Source: Verrucomicrobiota bacterium (GTDB taxonomy: Bacteria > Verrucomicrobiota > Verrucomicrobiia > Opitutales > Coraliomargaritaceae). From it: 8,279 nucleotides of DNA. This document shows positions 1 through 5,980 of the stretch, in pieces. Numbering within the stretch: position 1 is the stretch's first letter; every line of letters starts with the position of its first letter. A model generated the notes under the pieces. That model ran no database searches. It had not been told where the DNA came from and was given only the letters and a program-made list of their open reading frames with translations. The stretch is from assembly GCA_027620575.1 (NCBI GenBank), contig JAQCDT010000052.1, positions 1-8,279 on the forward strand. The letters run 5' to 3'. The translations under genes were made by a program, and so were the position numbers.

Positions 1-30
1 CTACTGCGTTTTAAGCACTAACTAAGTTAG

Positions 31-121
31 TGGCGGAGACGGAGGGATTCGAACCCTCGGAACCCTTTTGAGGTTCGCTTCTTTAGCAAAGAAGTACTTT
101 CGGCCACTCAGTCACGTCTCC
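31..121 (-). tRNA. tRNA-Ser (anticodon GCU), CCA end encoded
   Basis: On the minus strand the sequence folds as a class II (long variable arm) serine tRNA that reads AGC/AGU codons. The 7-bp acceptor stem pairs GGAGACG (121-115) with CGTCTCC (41-35), followed by discriminator G and an encoded CCA (33-31). The T arm has GAGGG/CCCTC around TTCGAAT. The anticodon arm is CTTCT-TTGCTAA-AGAAG, which puts GCT in the anticodon position. The long variable arm (GAACCTCAAAAGGGTTC) is typical of tRNA-Ser. Immediately after CCA lies a short 5-bp hairpin (CTAAC-TTA-GTTAG, plus-strand 18-30). It has no U-run, so it is not a convincing terminator and may only be a 3' trailer structure. The gene lies downstream of rlmH on the same strand. 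Confidence 0.97.
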
Positions 122-136
122 AAAAAGTAGATGAGC

Positions 137-165
137 ATAAAAAACAAGCTTGCTTTAAAGATCAA
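137..165 (-). promoter_or_regulatory. possible sigma70-type promoter for tRNA-Ser
   Basis: On the minus strand a TTGATC (165-160) is followed, after 17 nt, by TTTTAT (142-137). Each hexamer matches the consensus at 4 of 6 positions. A start about 7 nt beyond the -10 element would leave a leader of roughly 8 nt before the mature tRNA 5' end at 121, a common layout for tRNA genes. The region is A+T-rich, so chance matches are easy and the call is weak. Confidence 0.25.
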
Positions 166-215
166 TCGAAAATTGCTGAGATGGAACACTTTTCATTTTC
201 TGGGCGTTTTTCGTC

Positions 216-659
216 TTATTGATGATGGTACTTACTGCCATTCAATATGGAAATGCCTCGGTAAATTTGTTCACAGAGTAACATCTGAGCGAGCTCATGG
301 GTAAAGGTCATGGGGGATAAAGAGAGTAAGGTATGGGCTTTGGCTTTGACTGCGGGATCGAGTCCAAAGGCTCCACCGATGACAAAGATGGCCTGTCCTC
401 CTTGGAGGGCTTGGAGTTCCTGAGAGAAGTTTTCTGAACTTAGGGTCTGCCCTTCTTCAGCTAAGATGAAAATTTTGGCCTGGGTTTGCTTGTTTAAATA
501 TTCGAGTATGCGTTGTCCTTCACTCTCTACGGTGCCGTCGGCAAATTCGACCGTCTCAAAGCGTCCTTGTCGCTTAAGCCGTTTTTGATAGTCCTCGGTG
601 AGCGATTTGATCGAGGCGTTTTTTAATTTTCCAACCGTGAGTAGTGTTAGATGAAACAT
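216..659 (-). CDS. rlmH: 23S rRNA (pseudouridine-1915-N3)-methyltransferase RlmH
   Basis: This 147-residue protein has the usual length and layout of RlmH (YbeA family, SPOUT superfamily). The family forms homodimers that use S-adenosylmethionine to methylate N3 of pseudouridine 1915 in helix 69 of 23S rRNA, acting on assembled 70S ribosomes. Visible hallmarks are the N-terminal strand LTLLTVGKLK (4-13), the cofactor-loop motif FVIGGAFGL (92-100; many relatives have a proline where this has Ala97), His121 in MTFTHELAQ, the EQIYR segment (130-134), and the C-terminal KYHHQ (143-147) containing the conserved Tyr-His. ATG at 659 fits the family N-terminus. No purine-rich ribosome-binding site precedes it: the leader reads CAGCCTCCTC directly before ATG. 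The upstream gene on the same strand ends 17 nt away, so translational coupling is likely. Confidence 0.96.
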   Translation of the reverse strand: MFHLTLLTVGKLKNASIKSLTEDYQKRLKRQGRFETVEFADGTVESEGQRILEYLNKQTQAKIFILAEEGQTLSSENFSQELQALQGGQAIFVIGGAFGLDPAVKAKAHTLLSLSPMTFTHELAQMLLCEQIYRGISILNGSKYHHQ

Positions 660-676
660 GAGGAGGCTGTTTTGCT

Positions 677-1450
677 TTAACCTTTTTTGTTGAAGCTTTG
701 AGCGTAGCCGGCGACCGACTTAAATAAGGCATCGGCAAATGAGGCGATGGTGACAAGGGTTCTTTGGATTTCTAAATCACTGAAGACAATCGCTTCTCCA
801 TCACGAAATACTTTTCGATCATTGACGATTCGACCCATGGCCTTTCCGTCTTCGTTTTTTGTTTGTTCGACCTCGAGGCGTTTCAAATCTATTTCGAGCA
901 CGGGATTGACTCCCTCTGGAAACATTCCTGCTTTTAAGATACCGTTGTTTTCAATCAGTGCTTTTAGGGCGATGACTAAATTGAGGATGGTGGGTTGTTG
1001 GTCTGTTCGAACGCCATAATGTTGATGCAATAAATCAAACTTCACATGGATGGGTGCTTTTAAAAAATGTTGGTGTCGCTCTTCGGCTATTTGTTGAGCC
1101 CCTGCGGCAAATTTATTTGAGCCTTTGGATTCTTTGAGCAGTGAAAAAAAGAAATGACTGTTATTCAGTGCGGTGACGGCGAGTCCTAAGCAGTCGTTGA
1201 TCACCTGACGCACCAATAAGTCTCGAGCGTAGGCCTGCATCTGCTCAAAGTTTTGGTGTCGCTTTCCCGAGGGCATGATTTGGGGTGCGGCCGAACGCTT
1301 TTTATAAGTGACCTCTTGGACGGATTCCCTTGAGGCTAGATTGAATGCGAGCATGTCGGCATGGCGTTGCAATCCATCCATAAATTCTTGTGCCATCGCA
1401 CGTAAGTTCAGTTCTTTTGAATGACCTTCTTTGCTGAATCCTTTGTCCAT
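677..1450 (-). CDS. hypothetical protein, 257 aa, possibly degenerate HEPN-like
   Basis: I do not recognise this protein with confidence. It has no signal peptide and no clear membrane segment, so it is probably cytoplasmic and mainly helical. Residues 1-65 are polar and rich in basic residues. Residues 68-105 form hydrophobic or amphipathic helices, including LVRQVINDCLGLAVTALNN. Residues 135-175 contain HYGVRTDQQP and then LKALIENNGI (162-171). The C-terminus has FRDGEAIVFSDLEIQ (215-229) followed by a hydrophobic helix. This order is reminiscent of the C-terminal part of small HEPN-type proteins, where a segment like RNxxxHxxG precedes a 'G-x-I-x-[LF]-S' turn, but the catalytic-type Arg and His positions would be Leu and Glu here. 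That is inference from memory. The ATG at 1450 has AAAGAG directly upstream. Met19 is an alternative start. The gene ends 17 nt before rlmH and probably shares its transcript. Confidence 0.8.
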   Translation of the reverse strand: MDKGFSKEGHSKELNLRAMAQEFMDGLQRHADMLAFNLASRESVQEVTYKKRSAAPQIMPSGKRHQNFEQMQAYARDLLVRQVINDCLGLAVTALNNSHFFFSLLKESKGSNKFAAGAQQIAEERHQHFLKAPIHVKFDLLHQHYGVRTDQQPTILNLVIALKALIENNGILKAGMFPEGVNPVLEIDLKRLEVEQTKNEDGKAMGRIVNDRKVFRDGEAIVFSDLEIQRTLVTIASFADALFKSVAGYAQSFNKKG

Positions 1451-1674
1451 CTCTTTGGGTATTTTCTTTAACTATTGTGATCTAATCAATCTGCGGTGCC
1501 TTAAATAAAAAGACTCGATGATGAAAACAAATAATCGTGCTTTGATCAAGAGGCAACTTTCCCAATAAGCATTTGCCTTGGCTGTGCTTCGGTGGTTTTT
1601 TTAAAACGCTTTTAGGGAAAAGCTCTTGCAGGTTATCCGAAGAATTTATATCCAAAGAGCTTGCACATAAAATC
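1451..1674. other. divergent intergenic region upstream of oppA
   Basis: These 224 nt separate the minus-strand hypothetical gene from the plus-strand oppA, and promoters for both should lie here. For oppA the best match I find is TTGATC (1542-1547), 16 nt, AATAAG (1564-1569), 4 of 6 at each hexamer. It would give a leader of about 100 nt. I found no convincing promoter for the leftward gene. The oppA reading frame stays open upstream to about 1573, but that part has no signal-peptide character and is not taken as coding. An 8-bp inverted repeat lies just before oppA and is listed separately. I see no riboswitch, small RNA or coding gene that I can support. Confidence 0.5.
1620..1662. repeat. 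8-bp inverted repeat in the oppA leader
   Basis: AAGCTCTT at 1620-1627 is matched by its exact reverse complement AAGAGCTT at 1655-1662, with 27 nt between the arms. The right arm ends 12 nt before the oppA ATG at 1675. If transcribed, it could form a stem close to the ribosome-binding region; as DNA it could be a regulator site. The arms are short and the loop is long, so chance occurrence is quite possible. Confidence 0.3.
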
Positions 1675-3294
1675 ATGAAATTCATTTTTTGCCTCATCAT
1701 TCCATTGCTGGTCCAGCTTTTCTTGAGCTTGGCTTGTACGCCAGCTCAAACCAATGTGGAACGAGGCATTTCTGAGCAGGTACTTTATATGGGCATTGGC
1801 ACTGAGCCTGAGGGGCTTGATCCGCATTTGGTATCGGGGGTGACTGAGCATTATGTTCTTCTTTCACTCTTTGAAGGCTTGACCACCGTGGATCCGAAGA
1901 CACTGGAAATTTTACCTGGGGTGGCGAAATCTTGGACGATTTCAGAAGATGGATTGGTCTATACTTTTCAGCTAGATTCGAAGGCACTTTGGTCTAATGG
2001 GGATTCTGTGACCGCCCATGATTTTGCCTTTTCTTATGAGCGTATTTTGTCACCGAAACTGGGAGCCCCTTATGCCTATATGCTGTATCCGATCAAGGGT
2101 GCAGAGGACTTTCATAAAGGAGCGACTGATTCCTTTGCTTCCGTTGGAGTGAAGGCTCTCGATGCCCAGACCTTAGAAATACAACTCCACTCGGTGACCC
2201 CATATTTTCTTTCTTTGCCCACGCATTTTACTTGGTGGCCGGTTCACCCTCCGACCATCCTCAAGCATGGTGCCATGACCGATCGTATCTCTAAATGGAC
2301 ACAGCCGAAAAACTTTGTTGGCAATGGCCCATTCGCCCTAAAATCATGGCGTCTGAATAATGGAATCAGCGTGGAACGAAATCCTTTGTATCGTGAAGCC
2401 GAGATCGTTCAACTGAATGGAATTGAATTTTTGCCAATCAATTTAGAGACGGAGGAACGGGCCTTCCGTGCGGGACAAATTCATCTGACATCTGGTGTGC
2501 CGACTGCTCGTATAGATTGGTATCGAGCGCATCGCCCTGACAACATCCGCTTCGACCCCTACTTGGGTGTTTATTATTATTTGGTGAATACGGACAAAGC
2601 ACCGCTCTCAGATAAGCGTGTGCGTCAGGCTCTCGCCTATGCCATCAACCGAGAGAGTTTAACTGAATATGTTTTAAAGGGCGGACAAAAGCCTGCCTAT
2701 CATTTCACCCCACCAAATACGGGTGGCTTTACCGCTCAACAAAACTTCACTTACAATCCAGACAAAGCACGTGCTTTACTCGCAGAAGCTGGATTCCCTA
2801 AGGGCGAAAATTTTCCCGAAATTGAATTACTATATAATACATCGGAATCACATAAAATTGTTGCCGAAGCGATTCAACAAATGTGGAAGGAAGCACTCGG
2901 CATTACGATACGTTTGCATAATCAAGAATGGAAGGTGTATTTGGACTCTCGGCAAAAAGGCGACTTCGATATCGCGCGTGCGGCATGGATTGGTGATTAT
3001 TTAGATCCCTATACCTTTCTTGGACTGGGCATTTCCGACTCGGGCAACAATCACAGTGGATGGAAGGACGTACAATTTGATCAACTGCTCAAGGAAACCA
3101 CACAAACGTTAGAGAGCGATCAACGCTTCGAGCTTTTTCAACAAGCGGAAGACCGCCTAATCGAAGCGATGCCCTTTATTCCTATTTATTTTTATGTTCG
3201 TAGTTTGCTCATCGATCCTTCAGTGGAGGGTTGGCACTCAAACATTCTCGACTATCATCCCTATCAATTTATTTCCCTCACCGCTGAGGATTAA
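1675..3294 (+). CDS. oppA: oligopeptide ABC transporter, substrate-binding lipoprotein OppA
   Basis: This is a family 5 solute-binding protein (SBP_bac_5, OppA/DppA type) that captures peptides outside the inner membrane and delivers them to the OppBC permease. I chose the ATG at 1675 (539 aa) over the longer open frame because it begins a lipoprotein signal peptide: MKFIFC, a hydrophobic core, then LSLAC with Cys21 as the predicted lipidated residue. The pattern is slightly atypical (Ser at -3, Leu at -2) but acceptable. The mature part opens with GTEPEGLDPHL (42-52), the usual start of the fold. It continues with YTFQLDSKALWSNGD and VTAHDFAFSYERILSP (112-127), GNGPFALKSW (216-225), and DKRVRQALAYAINRE (313-327), the family signature region. 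AAWIGDYLDPYTFL (436-449) probably holds the Asp equivalent to the one that binds the peptide N-terminus in E. coli OppA. It is full length. No strong Shine-Dalgarno is seen. oppB follows after 9 nt. Confidence 0.95.
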   Translation: MKFIFCLIIPLLVQLFLSLACTPAQTNVERGISEQVLYMGIGTEPEGLDPHLVSGVTEHYVLLSLFEGLTTVDPKTLEILPGVAKSWTISEDGLVYTFQLDSKALWSNGDSVTAHDFAFSYERILSPKLGAPYAYMLYPIKGAEDFHKGATDSFASVGVKALDAQTLEIQLHSVTPYFLSLPTHFTWWPVHPPTILKHGAMTDRISKWTQPKNFVGNGPFALKSWRLNNGISVERNPLYREAEIVQLNGIEFLPINLETEERAFRAGQIHLTSGVPTARIDWYRAHRPDNIRFDPYLGVYYYLVNTDKAPLSDKRVRQALAYAINRESLTEYVLKGGQKPAYHFTPPNTGGFTAQQNFTYNPDKARALLAEAGFPKGENFPEIELLYNTSESHKIVAEAIQQMWKEALGITIRLHNQEWKVYLDSRQKGDFDIARAAWIGDYLDPYTFLGLGISDSGNNHSGWKDVQFDQLLKETTQTLESDQRFELFQQAEDRLIEAMPFIPIYFYVRSLLIDPSVEGWHSNILDYHPYQFISLTAED

Positions 3295-3303
3295 TTTTTT
3301 AAC

Positions 3304-4221
3304 GTGTTTCAATTAAGCATCAGACGTCTCTTACAAGCAATTCCTACCCTATGGATTATTGCGACACTGACCTTTATTCTGATGCAATTGACCCCAGGGG
3401 GGCCCTTCGACCAAGAAAAGCCTGTCACCCCAGAAGTTAAGAAATTAATCGAAGCCCATTACGGCATGGATAAACCAATCCATGAGCAGTACATACAATT
3501 CATTGTGAAACGCTTACAGGGCGACTTTGGGCCGTCCTATAAATATGCGGGATGGGATGTGGATGAAATTATCGCACAAGCCTTTCCCGTGTCACTTGAG
3601 CTGGGATTGTATGCCTTGATCATTGCAATCTTTATCGGTGTGCCTCTGGGAATTTTGTCCGCACTGTTTCATAAAAAGCCGATGGAAATTGTTTTCATGA
3701 GTCTCGCTTTGATTGGTATTTGCTTGCCGGCATTTGTTTTAGGACCGCTTTTGTTGCTCGTCTTTTCAACTGAGTTAGGCTGGTTCAACCCATTCGGTTG
3801 GAATTCATTCAGTGATCGTATCTTACCCGCTTTTACCTTGGGCTTATTTTATGCCTCTTTTATTGCTCGATTGACCCGTAGTGGCACCTTGGATGTTTTA
3901 AAACACCCTTATATTCAGACGGCAAGAGCCAAGGGACTTTCTTCAATGAGGATTCTCGTTGTGCATACATTGCGTTCCGCACTCAACCCGGTGGTGGCTT
4001 ATTTAGGCCCGGCAGTCGCAGGAATGATTTCTGGATCCTTTGTTGTTGAAACCTTATTTTTCATACCGGGCTTGGGCAGCTTCTTTGTAAATTCGGCTTT
4101 CAATAGAGACGATACTATGGTCATGGGTACGGTTCTATTTTATGCGGCATTAATTATTTTATTCAACCTCATCGTGGACTTAATCCAAATTTGGATGAAC
4201 CCAAAATTAAATCGTGATTAA
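3304..4221 (+). CDS. oppB: oligopeptide ABC transporter, permease subunit OppB
   Basis: This 305-residue inner-membrane protein is one of the two permease subunits of the peptide importer. By recall it aligns along its whole length with E. coli OppB. The N-terminus SIRRLLQAIPTLWI leads into TM1 (about 9-29), then TPGGPFD and the extracytoplasmic segment with GDFGPSYKYAGWDVDEII (73-90). Further membrane helices lie near 98-120, 130-155, 172-190, 230-250 and 272-293. The cytoplasmic EAA loop that docks on the ATPase is YIQTARAKGL (203-212) with downstream ALNPV. The IPGLGSFFVNSAFNRD segment and terminal DPK-like NPK (299-301) are typical. The start is GTG at 3304, 9 nt after oppA, with GAGGA 13 nt upstream. 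The gene is co-transcribed with oppA and oppC. Confidence 0.95.
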   Translation: MFQLSIRRLLQAIPTLWIIATLTFILMQLTPGGPFDQEKPVTPEVKKLIEAHYGMDKPIHEQYIQFIVKRLQGDFGPSYKYAGWDVDEIIAQAFPVSLELGLYALIIAIFIGVPLGILSALFHKKPMEIVFMSLALIGICLPAFVLGPLLLLVFSTELGWFNPFGWNSFSDRILPAFTLGLFYASFIARLTRSGTLDVLKHPYIQTARAKGLSSMRILVVHTLRSALNPVVAYLGPAVAGMISGSFVVETLFFIPGLGSFFVNSAFNRDDTMVMGTVLFYAALIILFNLIVDLIQIWMNPKLNRD

Positions 4222-5092
4222 TTCAAAGACAGAGAAACTTGAGCTTTCACAAAGAGCGAGCGGCGTACCAACAAAGCTTTGGAAAACGCTTTGCCAATCG
4301 ACCCAGGCACGGATCGGATTTGTTCTCTTTTTCACCCTCACTTTGGTATGCTTTGTCGGACCTTTTTTCATACCGCACTCTTATGAAGTGACCCAACTCT
4401 CTGTCGGTGCTAGTGCCCCTTCAGCTGAGCATCTATTTGGCACCGATGTGCTTGGACGTGATTTACTCATACGCACTTTAATTGGAGGACAAATATCCAT
4501 CTTTGTAGGATTTTTAGCCACGGCTGTCGCATTACTGATAGGGACTGCCTATGGAATGGTCGCTGGATATGTCGGCAAACGAACTGATGCCCTGATGATG
4601 CGATTTGTTGATACACTGTATGCCCTGCCCTTCACAATTATGGTCATTTTGTTGACGGTCTTGTTTGGCCGAAGTCTGGTTTTAATCTTCCTCGCAATCG
4701 GTGCAGTGGAATGGTTGACCTTGGCAAGAATTGTTCGTGGAGAAACACGCACGATCAAAACCCAAGCTTATGTCCAAGCGGCACAACTCAATGGATTGCC
4801 TCACCATCAAATTATTTCAAAGCACATTCTTCGTAATTTAATCAGTCCAGTGATTGTCTTTGCTACACTGACCATTCCTTCAGTGATTCTTTTGGAATCA
4901 GTGATCAGTTTCTTAGGCCTCGGTGTTCAAGCACCACTGGCTTCTTGGGGAAGCTTGATCAATGAAGGTGCACAAAAATTTGATGTCTATCCGTGGCTCT
5001 TAATCTTTCCATCCATCTTCTTCTCTTTGACGATTTTATCACTCAATTTTATCGGCGATGCTTTCCGAGATGCCTTTGACCCAATCCTATAA
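4214..5092 (+). CDS. oppC: oligopeptide ABC transporter, permease subunit OppC
   Basis: This 292-residue partner of OppB is the second half of the transmembrane pore. A cytoplasmic N-terminus of about 33 residues is followed by TM1 (about 34-53, GFVLFFTLTLVCFVGPFF), the conserved HLFGTDVLGRDLLIRTLIGG (73-92), and TM2 (about 96-118). Then come DALMMRFVDTLYALPF (125-140), the EAA loop AYVQAAQLNGL (185-195) with HILRN, ESVISFLGLGVQAPLASWG (228-246), and the C-terminal IGDAFRDAFDP (280-290). All of these match the OppC/DppC subfamily. The GTG start at 4214 lies inside the end of oppB (overlap GTGATTAA, 8 nt), which implies translational coupling. The next open start codon would cut into the N-terminal tail, so GTG is preferred but not proven. 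No ATPase gene follows; a convergent gene ends 21 nt away. Confidence 0.93.
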   Translation: MINSKTEKLELSQRASGVPTKLWKTLCQSTQARIGFVLFFTLTLVCFVGPFFIPHSYEVTQLSVGASAPSAEHLFGTDVLGRDLLIRTLIGGQISIFVGFLATAVALLIGTAYGMVAGYVGKRTDALMMRFVDTLYALPFTIMVILLTVLFGRSLVLIFLAIGAVEWLTLARIVRGETRTIKTQAYVQAAQLNGLPHHQIISKHILRNLISPVIVFATLTIPSVILLESVISFLGLGVQAPLASWGSLINEGAQKFDVYPWLLIFPSIFFSLTILSLNFIGDAFRDAFDPIL

Positions 5093-5113
5093 GTGAGTGA
5101 TTGAATGAGTCGA

Positions 5114-5950
5114 TTAAGTATCTAATGAGTCACCGATAGTGGTTAAACGTTCTTGGTGATCGCCCAGCTTAGGAATACAACTAATCAGAGCTTTTGTGTA
5201 GGGATGTTGCGGATTGGACAAAACGGTTTCTACGCTTCCAGATTCAACAATATTGCCTTGGTACATTACTAGAACACGATCGGCAAAGCCTTTAACAATG
5301 CCAAAGTTATGGGTGATTAATAAAATACTCATGCCTAGTTGATTGCGAAGCTTCCTCAGCAAATCTAAAATTTGTGCTTGGATAGTGACGTCCAGTGCAG
5401 TTGTCGGTTCATCCGCCACTAGTAATTTTGGTTCGCAAGCCAATGCCATAGCGATGACGACACGTTGTTGCATTCCGCCACTCAATTCATGGGGATAAGA
5501 GCGATAGCGAAGCTGTGCCTCTCGAATCCCTACGAGTTCTAAAAGCTCAACCACCCGCCCTTCGACATCACTGATATCAGGACGATGTAAGCGCACTGCT
5601 TCAGCGATTTGAAACCCAATCGTGAAGACAGGATTTAAAGACGCAGACGGTTCTTGAAAAATATAAGCAATACCGCCTCCGCGAATTTTTCGCAACTCAG
5701 GCTCGTCTAATCTTAAAACATCTTGGCCATCAAAAACAATTGAACCAGACACCGAACAATTGGCATCTATCGGAAGCAGCTGAGTCAATGCTAGGCAACT
5801 GACACTTTTTCCGCTACCACTTTCTCCGAGAATTGCAACCGTCTCACCGCCCGCTTCAATGTCGAAATCAATCCCATGAACGACTTCATTCATTGAGTCA
5901 CCCGTACCAAATCCGATTTTCAATTGTTCAACTGTTAATAATTTAGACAT
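5114..5950 (-). CDS. peptide ABC transporter ATP-binding protein, OppD/DppD type, short C-terminus
   Basis: This 278-residue cytoplasmic ATPase powers peptide uptake through a permease such as the one encoded just upstream. All nucleotide-binding motifs are intact: Walker A GESGSGKS (42-49), Q-loop FQEP (98-101), signature LSGGMQQR (156-163), Walker B LLVADEPT (176-183), D-loop TALD (184-187) and switch His214 in ITHN, where many relatives have ITHD. The C-terminal start of the oligopeptide-transporter extension is present (HPYTKALISCIPKLG, 249-263). The protein stops at TTIGDSLDT, before the Cys-rich segment (CPFAPRC type) seen in many OppD proteins of about 320-340 residues. The ATG at 5950 has AAGG 14 nt upstream. 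The gene lies 30 nt after the fused permease gene and is probably in its operon. OppD versus OppF cannot be settled from motifs alone; sequence style favours OppD. Confidence 0.93.
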   Translation of the reverse strand: MSKLLTVEQLKIGFGTGDSMNEVVHGIDFDIEAGGETVAILGESGSGKSVSCLALTQLLPIDANCSVSGSIVFDGQDVLRLDEPELRKIRGGGIAYIFQEPSASLNPVFTIGFQIAEAVRLHRPDISDVEGRVVELLELVGIREAQLRYRSYPHELSGGMQQRVVIAMALACEPKLLVADEPTTALDVTIQAQILDLLRKLRNQLGMSILLITHNFGIVKGFADRVLVMYQGNIVESGSVETVLSNPQHPYTKALISCIPKLGDHQERLTTIGDSLDT

Positions 5951-5980
5951 AAATAATCGATATACCTTTAGCTTAAGAAA

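Noticed and set aside
18..30. Hairpin CTAAC-TTA-GTTAG after tRNA-Ser as a Rho-independent terminator
   Set aside because: The stem has only five mostly A-T pairs and no U-run follows, so it does not meet the criteria.
141..156. Palindromic AAGCTT-centred stretch followed by a T-run (minus strand) as the rlmH terminator
   Set aside because: The pairing would leave no loop, and the stem would be only a few base pairs once a loop is allowed. The T-run fits a promoter -10 region equally well.
1573..1674. Upstream in-frame extension of oppA (34 more codons from a TTG)
   Set aside because: It would bury the lipoprotein signal peptide inside the protein. The ATG at 1675 gives a clean Lys-plus-hydrophobic signal ending in LSLAC, so the extension is treated as non-coding leader.
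1482..1851. Small minus-strand open frames overlapping the oppA leader and 5' end
   Set aside because: They lie antisense to the signal peptide and conserved N-terminus of OppA, show no recognisable motifs, and are best explained as chance frames.
5093..5113. Bidirectional terminator between oppC and the ATPase gene
   Set aside because: The 21-nt gap has no G+C-rich stem or flanking A/T tracts. If termination occurs here, it is not by a visible intrinsic hairpin.
5104..5131. Direct repeat AATGAGTC at 5104-5111 and 5124-5131 at the convergent junction
   Set aside because: There are only two 8-bp copies, and one lies inside the ATPase coding end. No further copies or symmetry suggest an attachment site or transposon end.
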